A DNA stretch of 64,000 bases from Stenotrophomonas sp. 278 (GTDB lineage Bacteria; Pseudomonadota; Gammaproteobacteria; Xanthomonadales; Xanthomonadaceae), in assembly GCF_003935715.1 (NCBI RefSeq), contig NZ_RHPP01000001.1, positions 1 to 64,000 of the forward strand, in the 5' to 3' direction. The position numbers and the translations under genes were made by a program. This document shows, one piece after another, positions 1 to 10,112 of the stretch. Positions within the stretch are counted from its first letter, which is position 1, and each line of letters begins with the position of its first letter. Below the pieces are notes generated by a model that saw only the letters and a list, made by a program, of their open reading frames with translations, ran no database searches and had not been told where the DNA came from.

Positions 1-978
<978 letters not shown>

Positions 979-1474
979 TCTTCATGTACTGACGCTTTTC
1001 GCCCGACCAAGGGACTTCTTACTGAACTTTTCGGCATTTTCCGACGTCGCACGCCGTGAAAATCTGTCGCATTGAACCCTCCCTGTGCACAGCATCGCGT
1101 TCATCCAGCCAGCGGCCTGCGCCGCAGTCGGTGCTGTCTGCATCTGGCAGGCAGTAAAGTCCGCTCAATGTCGCGGCTGCCCCTTCGTGGGTTCCACACC
1201 TCACGCCCGCAAGCGCTGCGCAGATTCAGCGCAGTGGCGCAATGGACATTGGCGTGGCGGCGCGCGTTGCGCGGAGACGTCCGCGCACTGACGCGAGCAG
1301 CCCGAACTAAGCTGAAACGCGTTCAGCAGACCAAACCGCAGGTGAATTCTGCCATTTCGTCGCGATATCTCCGCTGCGCCTGCAACGGTAGGTTCGGTCA
1401 CGGTCAGCCTGGCTGCCAACACCCAACCGATGCCCGTCCGGCCCTGTGGCCCGCTCGTTGCTACGAGGTAACTC
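979..1474. other. gene-free stretch
   Basis: About 500 bases between the sigma-54 activator and the large unrecognised gene. No convincing coding frame, terminator or repeat was found. I looked for a plant-inducible-promoter box (TTCGB, 15 bases, TTCGB) because the next gene looks effector-like. TTCGT at 1356 and TTCGG at 1393 are 32 bases apart, so the box is absent. Confidence 0.5.
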
Positions 1475-4012
1475 ATGCGTCTTTCGTCTCTTACCACCGC
1501 TCCGGCGGTGCGCTTTCCCACGGGCCGAACCGTTTCCGCAAAGAAGGAAGCGACCAACGCCACAGCGTTGGACCTTGTCCATATCCGGAACGGCGAAGTC
1601 CCGGTCGTGCCAGCACTCCCCTCCCCTCACGCACGCCGCCTGAGCATGGGTCATTTCACCGATGCCGGTCCAGCCAACGCGCCGGAGGTCACACCGGCAC
1701 CGGACAATGCAGTGGAGGTACTGACAACACAGATCCGCGCTGCACTGCATGCGCTTGCTCCCGGCGGCCACGGGGCATTTGCCCGTGCCATTGAGCAGCT
1801 CCAACCGGATCCGGATATCCACCAGGGAGACTCCATGGAGCACCAGGTCAAGCACCTGCTCAAGGCGTTGCCGCGCGCGCGCACTTCGCGACAGCAGATG
1901 CTGCGGACAGCGTCCCACGTTCTGGCGCGCGCCGCCGATGCCGAGCTGCTGCTTGAGTACCAGGTGAACAAGCACAGCCGGGAACAGGCGCAGAACCACT
2001 ACCCGGGGGCGCACGTGGAAACTTCGCGTGGGATGAGCCTGGGCGCTGCCGCCGGATTGCCGGGGATCGGCGAGGTGAGCCTCACCGGCAGCGCGCATCG
2101 AACCGACAGCACTTCCACCTATGACGACCTGGCAGTGGCCCACTTCTCGACCACCACGGTGACCGGTCGGGCCGCCCTCGAGGTTGGACTGCCTGCCGAA
2201 GTGACAGCAGGCGCGCAGGCCGGCGTGTACACCACCCGTGGCAGCGGACAGGTGGATGACAAGATGCAGGACCATGTACTGTCACTGGCGCGGGCGTCGG
2301 TTGCGCGCCGACTGGGGGGGTCCCGCCTGCTGCGGATCGCCAAGCGGTTGGTCGGGCCGCGGCGCGACCGTTATGCCGAACGCATCAGCACGGCACTGGC
2401 GTGGCAGACCCGCCTGCCCATGCTGCTGGGACACAGCGCCCCGCTGCGCACCCCAAGATTCCATCCCGCTGCCCCGGTGCCGATTCCCGCCACCCTGCGT
2501 ACCGTAGGCGGCGAGCTGGCGGCCTGCGCGGGCATCGCCCTGCTGGGCGCAGAAGTTTCGGCGCACGCTGCCCGCACCGAAGTCACGATCAACCTGCCGT
2601 TGCGTTTGACCGACATGTCGGCGGAAGCGTGCGCGGTGCGCCAGGAAATCATGGTGCAGCGTCGTCTGGACGAGCGCGTCGCACACCTGCTGGAGCGCCA
2701 GTCCGGGCCACGATCACTGACACTGCAACTTGTGCAGCGGCTGCGCTGCACACCCGCAGGTGCCAGCGCGCTGGCAACACGCCTGGACGCTGTGAAGTAC
2801 CTGGGCGCGGAATTCGATCATCTCGAAGCCCTGGCCCGGCACGCGCTGCAGGCTCCGCGCGTGGCAGCTCCCCCGCTGGCGTCGCTCAGCCGCGACTGGG
2901 GTGGCGACGGTCTACACCACGAACCGGTCATGGTGCACATGCTCGACACGCTGGCCTGGCTGCAGGCCACTCCTGCCCCGGCAACGGCAGATCCCACCCG
3001 GCAAGACTGGGAGCGACTGCAGGAATGCGTGCAGCAGCTGGCCAACCGCATCCATGGCAGTGCGATTCCGCACGACCGCCAGCGGGTGCACCAGGCCACG
3101 CACGCGATCCGCCCGATGACCCAGCGGGTCGCCAGCCGCCAAGGCACGGTGGGCCTGACCTCCTCACTGGCCATACCGGGTCTGGATGCCGCCATGCGCG
3201 CTACCGTGTCACGCATCGAGCGCGATGACCCGGATCCGCTGCGCGCCGGCACCTACATCGACCTCACCCTGACCGGCGAGCTCACCCCGGCGCTGGGAGA
3301 ACTGCTGGCGCAGATCCAGCGCAGCGTCGCAGGCACAGGCGATCGCCTGCCGACCGAGCAGATCGAGCACGTATTGATGCATCTCTCACCCTCGTTCCCC
3401 AGTACGCTCAACACACGGTGCGTCGTTCGCCTGTTCCGGCCGCGATTCCAGCAGGAGCCCGGCTTCCCTGCGTGGTGCAAAGGCACGCACCTGCAGGCCG
3501 TGCGGCTGTCCGCAGGCAGCACCCAGGGATTGAATCTGGTCGCGCCGGTACCGGTCGCGCCGGGTGTATCGATCAAACCAGGCCTGCACTACCGGCGCGT
3601 GGAACAAGTGCCACAGCTGGAATGGCTGCACGATGGCACGCTCACCGGGCCGCTGCTCCGTTACATCTCCCTGCGCACCCCCGACGCCGATGAGGCGACG
3701 ACCTGGGCCACGATGCTGGAACGCCATGGAGCGGACGTGGACCGGCTGGCCAGGACGCTCGCAGTTCCAGGGTCGGTACCGGCCAGCGAGGCGCGCTACT
3801 GGTTGACCCGGGAGGTCGGTCAGCAAGGTCCGACCCGGGCACAGCGTGCGGCGCTGGCCGAGCTGACGACGCTGGGGCACCTCCAGGATCCCACGGCGCG
3901 GCGCTCGCAGATGCACCGCCTGTTCCTGGCGGTTTCCGAGGTGACCCTGCGCGCCAAGCGCGCCTCGCCGCTCATCGGTGCGGCGGTGCTGCCGCCCTCC
4001 CCGCTGCGATGA
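1475..4012 (+). CDS. unrecognised 845-residue protein, effector-like
   Basis: I do not recognise this protein with confidence. The start is supported by GAGGTAA at 1465-1471, six bases before ATG. The first 80 residues are rich in Ser, Thr, Ala and Pro with no hydrophobic signal peptide, which resembles a type III secretion leader. Residues of roughly 160-260 form a Gly/Ser/Thr-rich, probably beta-rich segment (GMSLGAAAGLPGIGEVSLTG, then TYDDLAV, then VTGRAALEVG), followed by helical Arg/Leu-rich stretches. A second beta-rich segment (GTYIDLTLTGELTPALGELL) lies near residue 590. The order recalls the AWR/XopZ class of plant-pathogen effectors, but this is an untested impression. It stands alone between a sigma-54 activator and convergent pdxH, without secretion genes nearby. 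Confidence 0.75.
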   Translation: MRLSSLTTAPAVRFPTGRTVSAKKEATNATALDLVHIRNGEVPVVPALPSPHARRLSMGHFTDAGPANAPEVTPAPDNAVEVLTTQIRAALHALAPGGHGAFARAIEQLQPDPDIHQGDSMEHQVKHLLKALPRARTSRQQMLRTASHVLARAADAELLLEYQVNKHSREQAQNHYPGAHVETSRGMSLGAAAGLPGIGEVSLTGSAHRTDSTSTYDDLAVAHFSTTTVTGRAALEVGLPAEVTAGAQAGVYTTRGSGQVDDKMQDHVLSLARASVARRLGGSRLLRIAKRLVGPRRDRYAERISTALAWQTRLPMLLGHSAPLRTPRFHPAAPVPIPATLRTVGGELAACAGIALLGAEVSAHAARTEVTINLPLRLTDMSAEACAVRQEIMVQRRLDERVAHLLERQSGPRSLTLQLVQRLRCTPAGASALATRLDAVKYLGAEFDHLEALARHALQAPRVAAPPLASLSRDWGGDGLHHEPVMVHMLDTLAWLQATPAPATADPTRQDWERLQECVQQLANRIHGSAIPHDRQRVHQATHAIRPMTQRVASRQGTVGLTSSLAIPGLDAAMRATVSRIERDDPDPLRAGTYIDLTLTGELTPALGELLAQIQRSVAGTGDRLPTEQIEHVLMHLSPSFPSTLNTRCVVRLFRPRFQQEPGFPAWCKGTHLQAVRLSAGSTQGLNLVAPVPVAPGVSIKPGLHYRRVEQVPQLEWLHDGTLTGPLLRYISLRTPDADEATTWATMLERHGADVDRLARTLAVPGSVPASEARYWLTREVGQQGPTRAQRAALAELTTLGHLQDPTARRSQMHRLFLAVSEVTLRAKRASPLIGAAVLPPSPLR

Positions 4013-4028
4013 TTGCTGACCGTCGGCA

Positions 4029-4628
4029 TCAGGGATACAGCTGGCGCTTGCTCCACTGGCCGTCGACCCCGACCTCGTAGCACCACCGCTCATGCAGGCG
4101 GAACTGCGCGCCGTACCAGAACTCGATCCGTTCCGGCACGACGCGCAGCCCGCTCCAGCCCTCCGGTCGCGGTACGTCGCGACCGGCAAAGCTGGCTTCT
4201 GCACTGGCCACGCGCGCATCAAACTCCTCACGCGAGCCAAGGGTGTGCGACTGCAGCGAAGCCCACGCTCCGATCTGGCTCATGCGCGGGCGGGAAGCGA
4301 AGTAGGCATCCGCTTCGGCTGCGTCCACCTGCTCGACACGCCCTTCGATCCGGACCTGGATGCCTGCCTCACGCAGGCTGCGCCACAGCAGCAGCAGTGC
4401 AGCGTGCGGATTGACCTGCAGTTCGCGCCCTTTATGGCTGTCCAGATGCGTGTAGAACACGAAGCCGCGCGCGTCGAACGCCTTGAGCAGCACGGTGCGT
4501 GCCGACGGGCGCCCTTGGGCGTCGGCGGTGGCCACGGTCATGGCATTGGGTTCAAGCTCGGCGCTGGCTTTGGCTTCGTCGAACAACGCGGCGAAAGTGG
4601 TCAGCGCTTCGGTGTAGAGATCGGTCAT
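4029..4628 (-). CDS. pdxH: pyridoxamine 5'-phosphate oxidase
   Basis: Oxidises pyridoxamine/pyridoxine 5'-phosphate to pyridoxal 5'-phosphate with FMN and O2, the last step of vitamin B6 supply. The product has 199 residues, the normal family length. The FMN-binding stretch [18 protein letters not shown] is present, as are the substrate segments KGREL and [12 protein letters not shown], and the typical end KRQLYP. The frame is open further upstream, but the ATG at 4628 gives the usual N-terminus MTDLYTEAL. The gene converges on the effector-like gene (16-base gap) and diverges from the kinase gene at 4671, so both 5' ends share a 42-base region that must hold the control signals. Confidence 0.96.
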   Translation of the reverse strand: MTDLYTEALTTFAALFDEAKASAELEPNAMTVATADAQGRPSARTVLLKAFDARGFVFYTHLDSHKGRELQVNPHAALLLLWRSLREAGIQVRIEGRVEQVDAAEADAYFASRPRMSQIGAWASLQSHTLGSREEFDARVASAEASFAGRDVPRPEGWSGLRVVPERIEFWYGAQFRLHERWCYEVGVDGQWSKRQLYP

Positions 4629-4670
4629 GAGCGGTTTGGATTCTTCACACAGTGGGTTTATTGTCGTCGC

Positions 4671-5507
4671 ATGCGTACCGAGCCGTACATGCCCCGCGAC
4701 AGAGGATTTCCGGCCGAACTGGTGGCACAGGCGCTGGAAGACGCCTTGGGCGTGTCCAGCCCGGTCCCAGTATTGGCCATCAGCGGCCTGCAGGGCAGTG
4801 GCAAATCGACGCTGGCCGCCCAGGTGGTGACGCTGGCCGCCGCGCGCGGACTGCGCGCCGCCGCCCTGTCGATCGACGATTTCTACCTGACCCGGGCACA
4901 ACGGCAACGCCTTGCCCGGCAGGTACATCCGTTGCTGCTGACGCGTGGCCCACCGGGTACTCACGACCTGCCGCTGGCGCATGCCACGCTGGATGCCATT
5001 GGGGCGCGGCAGCCGGTGGCCCTGCCCCGCTTTGACAAGCTGGCCGACGAGCGCATCGCCCAGACACAATGGAGGCTGGAAGGCGCACTGGACCTGCTGG
5101 TGTTCGAGGGCTGGTTCCTGGGCACGCCCGCGCAGCAACCGGAGGAACTCGCTGCACCGCTGAACGCGCTGGAGCGGGAGGCCGATGCGGATGGCCGCTG
5201 GCGCTCATGGTGCAACCAGGCCCTGGCCGAGCACTACCCGGCACTCTGGCACCGCTGTGACCGCCTGTGGTTTCTGCAGCCGCCCGATTTCGCGGTGGTT
5301 CCTCGGTGGCGCTGGCAGCAGGAACAGCACCTGCAGGCGGCACAACCGGAGCGCAGCAGCATGAGCCGTCCGCAGCTGGAGCGTTTCGTACAGTACTACG
5401 AACGCGTCAGCAGACAGGCCCTGCGTTGCCTGCCCTCGAAGGCCGACCGCGTGGTGGTGCTGGACGATCAGCGCCAGGTAGTTGCATTGGAAACCGCATC
5501 CGGCTGA
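4671..5507 (+). CDS. glycerate-kinase-like P-loop kinase
   Basis: 278-residue P-loop kinase of the plant-type D-glycerate 3-kinase family, which phosphorylates D-glycerate to 3-phosphoglycerate. Walker [10 protein letters not shown] lies near residue 40, followed by the catalytic-region motif [12 protein letters not shown] (about 65-76), the substrate region GPPGTHD, and VFEGWFLG (about 147), all typical of the family. Starts at 4671 (ATG) and 4689 (ATG) are both possible and neither has a strong ribosome site; the earlier one gives the family N-terminus. It diverges from pdxH and precedes aroK by 37 bases. Uridine-kinase-like proteins are related, so the substrate is inferred. Confidence 0.85.
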   Translation: MRTEPYMPRDRGFPAELVAQALEDALGVSSPVPVLAISGLQGSGKSTLAAQVVTLAAARGLRAAALSIDDFYLTRAQRQRLARQVHPLLLTRGPPGTHDLPLAHATLDAIGARQPVALPRFDKLADERIAQTQWRLEGALDLLVFEGWFLGTPAQQPEELAAPLNALEREADADGRWRSWCNQALAEHYPALWHRCDRLWFLQPPDFAVVPRWRWQQEQHLQAAQPERSSMSRPQLERFVQYYERVSRQALRCLPSKADRVVVLDDQRQVVALETASG

Positions 5508-5544
5508 GCGGGAGATCGGTGCGGAGGTGGTAGCATCGGCGGTG

Positions 5545-6090
5545 ATGAATCCCGCTCCGAACCTGATCCTTGTTGGCCCCATGGGGGCCGGAAAAACCTG
5601 CATTGGACGCCGACTGGCCGAGCGCTTCACGCTGGACTTCGTCGACGCCGACCAGGCCATCGTGGAGAAGGCCGGGGCCAGCATCGCCACCATCTTCGAG
5701 CTGGCTGGCGAGGCCGGCTTCCGTCAGCACGAACGCCAGGTGCTGCACACCCTGTTGGCCGGCAGCGGCCGGCTGGTGTCCACCGGCGGCGGCGCAGTGC
5801 TCGATCCGGACAACCGCGAGGCCATTTCCCGGCGCGGATTCGTGGTGTATCTGCGGGTCAGCGTGGAGGCGCAGCTGGAACGCCTGGCACGCGACCGGAC
5901 CCGACCGCTGCTGCAGCGTCCCGATCGCGAGCAGGTTCTGCACGAGATGGCGACCCTGCGCGACCCGCTGTACCGGTCGCTGGCCGACCTCACGCTCGAT
6001 ACCGATCTCTACACGCCCGCCGAGGCCACCGCGCAGCTGGTGCTGCGCCTGGCCGGCCAGTGGCAACGCCTGGACATCCCCCATGAGTAA
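5545..6090 (+). CDS. aroK: shikimate kinase
   Basis: Phosphorylates the 3-hydroxyl of shikimate with ATP in aromatic amino acid synthesis. The protein has 181 residues. Walker A GPMGAGKT follows the N-terminal strand LILVG, the shikimate-binding DADQ sits near residue 33 ([13 protein letters not shown]), FRQHER follows, and GGGAV (about 78) is the substrate glycine loop. An in-frame GTG directly precedes the ATG at 5545, and GGAGG at 5523-5527 could serve either, although it is rather distant. The last codons overlap aroB by 8 bases (ATGAGTAA), so the two enzymes are almost certainly co-translated. Confidence 0.96.
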   Translation: MNPAPNLILVGPMGAGKTCIGRRLAERFTLDFVDADQAIVEKAGASIATIFELAGEAGFRQHERQVLHTLLAGSGRLVSTGGGAVLDPDNREAISRRGFVVYLRVSVEAQLERLARDRTRPLLQRPDREQVLHEMATLRDPLYRSLADLTLDTDLYTPAEATAQLVLRLAGQWQRLDIPHE

Positions 6091-7204
6091 TGCCCCCGCT
6101 TCTGCTCCCCGTACCGTCGCCGTCGGTGCCGAGGTCCCCTATACCATCCACATCGGTCCGGGCCTGTTGAACCAGGGCCAGCTGCTGGCTTCGCAGGTAC
6201 GTGGGCGTCACGTGCTGCTGCTCAGTGACAGCAAGGTGGCCCCGCTGTATCTGGCCGGGGTCAGGCAGACCCTGTTGGCGCAGCGGCCCGACCTGATCGT
6301 GGGCGACCTGGTGCTGCCGGCCGGAGAAGCCTCCAAGACGCTGGCCAATTTCGGCGCGGCGATGACCGCGCTGGCCGCGCTGGGGGCCACCCGCGACGCC
6401 TGCGTGATGGCGCTCGGCGGCGGCGTCCCGGGCGACCTGGGCGGATTTGCGGCCGCCTGCTGGATGCGCGGCGTGGACTGCGTGCAGCTGCCCACCTCGC
6501 TGCTGGCGATGGTGGACTCGTCGGTGGGGGGCAAGACCGCCGTGGACATTCCGGAAGGCAAGAATCTGGTGGGGGCGTTTCATCCGCCACGCGCGGTGAT
6601 CGCCGACACCGCCACACTGCGCACCCTGCCCGCCCGCGAACTGCGCGCCGGCCTGGCCGAAGTGATCAAGTACGGCGCGATCCGCGATCCGCTGTTCTTC
6701 CAGTGGCTGCAGGCTGAACGCCACGCCCTGCTGGCGGCCGACGATGCCGCGCTGGCACAGGCGATTGCCCGCAGCTGCGAACACAAGGCCGACATTGTCG
6801 CGCGCGATCCACTTGAGCGTGGCGAGCGTGCGCTGTTGAACCTGGGCCACACCTTTGGTCACGCCATTGAAACCGAACAGGGCTACGGGGCACCGGGCAA
6901 CGACAACCTCAACCACGGTGAAGCGGTCGCCGTGGGGATGGTGCTGGCCGCGCGGCTGTCGGCGCGGCTGGGCATGAGCGACCCAGCCGATACCCAGACC
7001 CTTCGTGACCTGCTGGCCGACTATGGCCTGCCGGTGGCGATCCCCGCAGGCCTGGATCCGCAGGCGTTGCTGGGACGCATGCGCCTGGACAAGAAGAACG
7101 TGGCCGGCCGCCTGCGGCTGGTGTTGTGGCGCGGGATCGGCCGCGCCGAAGTCGTCGCGGACGTCGACGAAGCCGACGTTCTGGCCGGGCTGCAGGCCGG
7201 CTGA
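6083..7204 (+). CDS. aroB: 3-dehydroquinate synthase
   Basis: Converts DAHP to 3-dehydroquinate, the second step of the shikimate pathway, using NAD+ and a divalent metal. The product has 373 residues, the normal length. Recognisable are the NAD-binding segment [16 protein letters not shown], the active-site loop [18 protein letters not shown], the metal and substrate region [25 protein letters not shown] with metal-binding histidines, and [10 protein letters not shown] carrying another. It starts inside the end of aroK, the common aroKB order of gammaproteobacteria. Confidence 0.97.
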   Translation: MSNAPASAPRTVAVGAEVPYTIHIGPGLLNQGQLLASQVRGRHVLLLSDSKVAPLYLAGVRQTLLAQRPDLIVGDLVLPAGEASKTLANFGAAMTALAALGATRDACVMALGGGVPGDLGGFAAACWMRGVDCVQLPTSLLAMVDSSVGGKTAVDIPEGKNLVGAFHPPRAVIADTATLRTLPARELRAGLAEVIKYGAIRDPLFFQWLQAERHALLAADDAALAQAIARSCEHKADIVARDPLERGERALLNLGHTFGHAIETEQGYGAPGNDNLNHGEAVAVGMVLAARLSARLGMSDPADTQTLRDLLADYGLPVAIPAGLDPQALLGRMRLDKKNVAGRLRLVLWRGIGRAEVVADVDEADVLAGLQAG

Positions 7205-7280
7205 ACTGCGACCGTTCGCCGCACGGGCTGACCTGATGGAGTGACGGTCGCCTGCACGCCCGACCGTTACAATTGCGGCC

Positions 7281-7526
7281 ATGCATGTTTACCTGCAGCA
7301 ACAACTGGGCGGCTCCGAGCCCGTCCGCTTCGTGCGGCTGACCCTGCAACCGGACCTGTTCGGCTGCTGGGAGCTGCTGCGCGAAAGCGGAAGCCCTGGC
7401 CGACGCTCACAACTGCGGGTGAGCCAGTTCGAGCTGGCCGAGGAAGCGCAGCGCGCATTCGAACACGAACGCGATGCGCTGCTCACGCGCCAGTTCCAGA
7501 TTCTTTCGCATCCCCTGCTGCCGTGA
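7281..7526 (+). CDS. small WGR-domain-like protein
   Basis: 81-residue protein that lines up by eye with the WGR fold found in poly(ADP-ribose) polymerases and some bacterial single-domain proteins. The parts are RFVRLTLQPDLFG, then CWELLRESG where the family has WGR(I/V)G, a basic GRRSQLRV strand, and a helix AEEAQRAFEHERDALL. The motif residues are altered (WEL for WGR), so binding properties are uncertain; the fold is thought to bind nucleic acid. It sits alone between aroB (76 bases) and hemE (33 bases) in the same direction and is probably co-transcribed. The 31 bases before hemE carry hemE's own ribosome site. Confidence 0.7.
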   Translation: MHVYLQQQLGGSEPVRFVRLTLQPDLFGCWELLRESGSPGRRSQLRVSQFELAEEAQRAFEHERDALLTRQFQILSHPLLP

Positions 7527-7559
7527 GCCGCGGCAGCACCCATTTCAAGGAAGCCCTCC

Positions 7560-8633
7560 GTGACCAGCCACACCCGCCACGATCGCCTGCTGCGCGCCCT
7601 GCGTCGGCAACCGGTGGATTGCACCCCCGTCTGGCTGATGCGCCAGGCCGGCCGCTACCTGCCGGAATACCGCGCCACCCGCGCCAAGGCCGGCAGCTTC
7701 CTGGCGATGGCCAAAAATCCGGAGATCGCCTGTGAGGTGACCCTGCAGCCGCTGCGCAGGTACGACCTGGACGCGGCGATCCTGTTCTCGGACATTCTGA
7801 CCGTGCCCGACGCGATGGGGCTGGAGTTGTACTTCGTTGAAGGCGAGGGCCCCAAGTTCCGCCACCCGGTCCGCGACGCTGCGGCGATTGCCCGCCTGGC
7901 GGTGCCGGACATGGAAACGGAACTGCGCTACGTGATGGACGCGGTGCGGGTGATCCGCCGCGAACTCGATGGCCGCGTGCCGCTGATCGGCTTCTCGGGC
8001 AGCCCGTGGACGCTGGCCTGCTACATGGTGGAAGGTGGCGGCAGCAAGGACTTCGCACGGATCAAGGCGATGGCACTCAACGAGCCGGCCGCGCTGCACC
8101 AGCTGCTGTCGGTGGTGACCGATGCGGTGGTCGCGTATCTGGCCGCGCAGCGCGCGGCCGGTGCGCAGGTCCTGCAGGTATTCGATACCTGGGGCGGCGT
8201 GCTCAGCCCGGCGATGTACCAGGAGTTCTCGCTGCGTTACCTCACCCGCATCGCGCAGGAGCTGGACCGCGGCCAGGGTGAGGAGCGCACGCCGTTGATC
8301 CTGTTCGGCAAGAGCACCGGTCTGCATCTGGGCGCACTGGCGGACACCGGTGCCGACGCGCTGGGCGTGGACTGGACGCTTGACCTGTCCGACGCCGTCG
8401 CACGAACCGGCGGTCGGGTCGCGCTGCAGGGCAATCTGGATCCGGCCACGCTGTACGGCAATCCGGAGGCGATCGAACGCGCCGCGGGCCAGGTACTGGA
8501 CAGCTACGCACAGGGCAATGGGGGCTCGCGGGAAGGTCATGTCTTCAACCTGGGCCACGGCATGTCTCCGGACATGAATCCCGAACACGTGCAGGTGCTG
8601 GTGGAGGCCGTGCACCGCCTGAGCCGGCGCTGA
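7560..8633 (+). CDS. hemE: uroporphyrinogen decarboxylase
   Basis: Removes four acetate carboxyls from uroporphyrinogen III to give coproporphyrinogen III in haem synthesis, without a cofactor. The protein has 357 residues. The N-terminal signature [16 protein letters not shown] contains the substrate-binding Arg residues. [14 protein letters not shown] carries the catalytic Asp, [16 protein letters not shown] the second family signature, and GHGM the conserved His near the C-terminus. The start is GTG at 7560, preceded by AAGGAAG at 7548-7554. The next gene follows after 10 bases. Confidence 0.97.
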   Translation: MTSHTRHDRLLRALRRQPVDCTPVWLMRQAGRYLPEYRATRAKAGSFLAMAKNPEIACEVTLQPLRRYDLDAAILFSDILTVPDAMGLELYFVEGEGPKFRHPVRDAAAIARLAVPDMETELRYVMDAVRVIRRELDGRVPLIGFSGSPWTLACYMVEGGGSKDFARIKAMALNEPAALHQLLSVVTDAVVAYLAAQRAAGAQVLQVFDTWGGVLSPAMYQEFSLRYLTRIAQELDRGQGEERTPLILFGKSTGLHLGALADTGADALGVDWTLDLSDAVARTGGRVALQGNLDPATLYGNPEAIERAAGQVLDSYAQGNGGSREGHVFNLGHGMSPDMNPEHVQVLVEAVHRLSRR

Positions 8634-8643
8634 GGAAACCGCC

Positions 8644-10047
8644 ATGACGACCGCCAGCTATGCCTCGATGCGCCCCTTGTTGTGGCTGGTGTCGCTGGCG
8701 ATCTTCATGCAGATGCTGGACTCGACCATCGTCAATACGGCACTGCCGGCGATGGCACGCAGCCTAGGAGAAAGCCCGCTGCAGATGCAGTCGGTGGTGT
8801 TCAGCTACGCACTGGCGGTGGCCACCTTCATTCCCGCCTCCGGCTGGATCGCGGACCGTTTCGGCACGCGCCGCACGTTCCTCGTGGCCATCATCCTGTT
8901 CACCCTGGGCTCGCTGGCCTGCGCACTGGCGCAGACCCTGCACCAGCTGGTGGGCGCACGGGTACTGCAGGGCGTAGGCGGCGCGATGCTGCTGCCGGTG
9001 GGTCGACTGGCCGTCATGCGCTCGGTGTCGCGCGAGCAGTTCCTGCGGGCGATGAGCTTCATCGCCATCCCGGCACTGATCGGCCCGCTGATCGGCCCGA
9101 CCCTCGGCGGCTGGCTGGTCGAGGTGGCGTCCTGGCACTGGGTATTCCTGATCAACCTGCCGATCGGCGCGATCGGCTATGTCTGGGCCATGAAGGTCAT
9201 GCCGGATCACTACGCCGAGCATCGCACCCGCTTCGACATCGCCGGCTACCTGATGCTGGCCTTCGGCATGGTGGTTCTTTCGCTGGCATTGGACGGCATT
9301 TCCGGCATGGGCACCCCGCATGCGCTGGTGATGCTGATGACCGTGGCCGGACTGGCGGCCCTGGTCGGCTACTGGCTGCACGCCGCCAATTCCACTGCCC
9401 CCTTGTTCTCGCTGGCGTTGTTCCACGTGCCCAGCTACCGGATCGGCATTCTGGGCAATCTGTTTTCACGCATCGGCAGCAGCGCGATGCCACTGCTGAT
9501 CCCGCTGCTCCTGCAGGTGGGGCTGGGCATGAGTCCGATGAATGCCGGGCTGATGATGATCCCGGTGGCTGCCGCCGGCATGCTGTCCAAGCGCTACGCG
9601 GTCAAGCTGGTAGAGAGGTTCGGCTACCGCCGCGTGCTGATGGTCAACACGGTGCTGGTCGGCGTGGCCATGGCCAGCTTCATGTTCATGCTGCCGGGCC
9701 AGCCGATGTGGCTGCGCATCGTGCAGCTGGCGTTGTTCGGCGCGGTGAACTCGTTGCAGTTCACGGTCATGAACACCGTCACCCTGCGCGATCTCGACCG
9801 TGACTTCGCCAGCTCGGGCAACAGCCTGCTGTCAATGGTGATGATGCTGGCCACCGGATTTGGTGCGGCCGCCGCCGGCAGCCTGCTGGCCGCCTTCGAT
9901 CATCTGGATGTACTGCACGGGGCGACGGCGGCCCTGCACGCCACGTTCGTGTGCGTCGGCGCGATCACGCTGACCTCCACCGTGATTTTCTGGCAGCTGC
10001 CCGACACCCGCCCGTCGCCGCGCGATGTGGAGGAAGTCGCCGAATAG
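8644..10047 (+). CDS. mdtD: MFS drug exporter, MdtD-like (DHA2 family)
   Basis: 467-residue inner-membrane major facilitator, close in sequence to E. coli MdtD. Shared signatures are MQMLDSTIVNTALPAMARSL in helix 1 (the LDxTIVNVALP motif of the 14-helix DHA2 group), GWIADRFGTRR in loop 2-3, VLQGVGGAMLLPVGRLAVM, and ASWHWVFLINLPIG. It likely exports organic compounds by proton exchange, but its substrate cannot be read from sequence. GAGGAAAC at 8632-8639 is the ribosome site, overlapping the hemE stop. It ends at TAG and is followed by a GTAG palindrome pair. Confidence 0.85.
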   Translation: MTTASYASMRPLLWLVSLAIFMQMLDSTIVNTALPAMARSLGESPLQMQSVVFSYALAVATFIPASGWIADRFGTRRTFLVAIILFTLGSLACALAQTLHQLVGARVLQGVGGAMLLPVGRLAVMRSVSREQFLRAMSFIAIPALIGPLIGPTLGGWLVEVASWHWVFLINLPIGAIGYVWAMKVMPDHYAEHRTRFDIAGYLMLAFGMVVLSLALDGISGMGTPHALVMLMTVAGLAALVGYWLHAANSTAPLFSLALFHVPSYRIGILGNLFSRIGSSAMPLLIPLLLQVGLGMSPMNAGLMMIPVAAAGMLSKRYAVKLVERFGYRRVLMVNTVLVGVAMASFMFMLPGQPMWLRIVQLALFGAVNSLQFTVMNTVTLRDLDRDFASSGNSLLSMVMMLATGFGAAAAGSLLAAFDHLDVLHGATAALHATFVCVGAITLTSTVIFWQLPDTRPSPRDVEEVAE

Positions 10048-10056
10048 GCGACTTCG

Positions 10057-10112
10057 GTAGCAGCGCACCGTTGGTACGCTGACGGCTCAACGCACCAACG
10101 GTGCGCTGCTAC
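10057..10112. repeat. inverted pair of GTAG palindromes (REP/SMAG-like)
   Basis: A unit GTAGCAGCGCACCGTTGGTA runs rightward from 10057 and a near-identical one runs leftward from 10112, so the two face each other and can also pair into one long hairpin. The GTAG end is the hallmark of Stenotrophomonas REP elements. The leftward unit's TAG is the stop codon of the sensor kinase ending at 10109. It lies between convergent genes and may act as a transcription barrier for both. Confidence 0.85.

Noticed and set aside
1356-1397. Possible plant-inducible-promoter box before the effector-like gene
   Set aside because: The TTCGT and TTCGG halves are 32 bases apart; the box needs 15.
1072-1794. 240-codon frame before and into the effector-like gene
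   Set aside because: Cys/Arg/His-rich composition and overlap with the better-supported gene starting at 1475.
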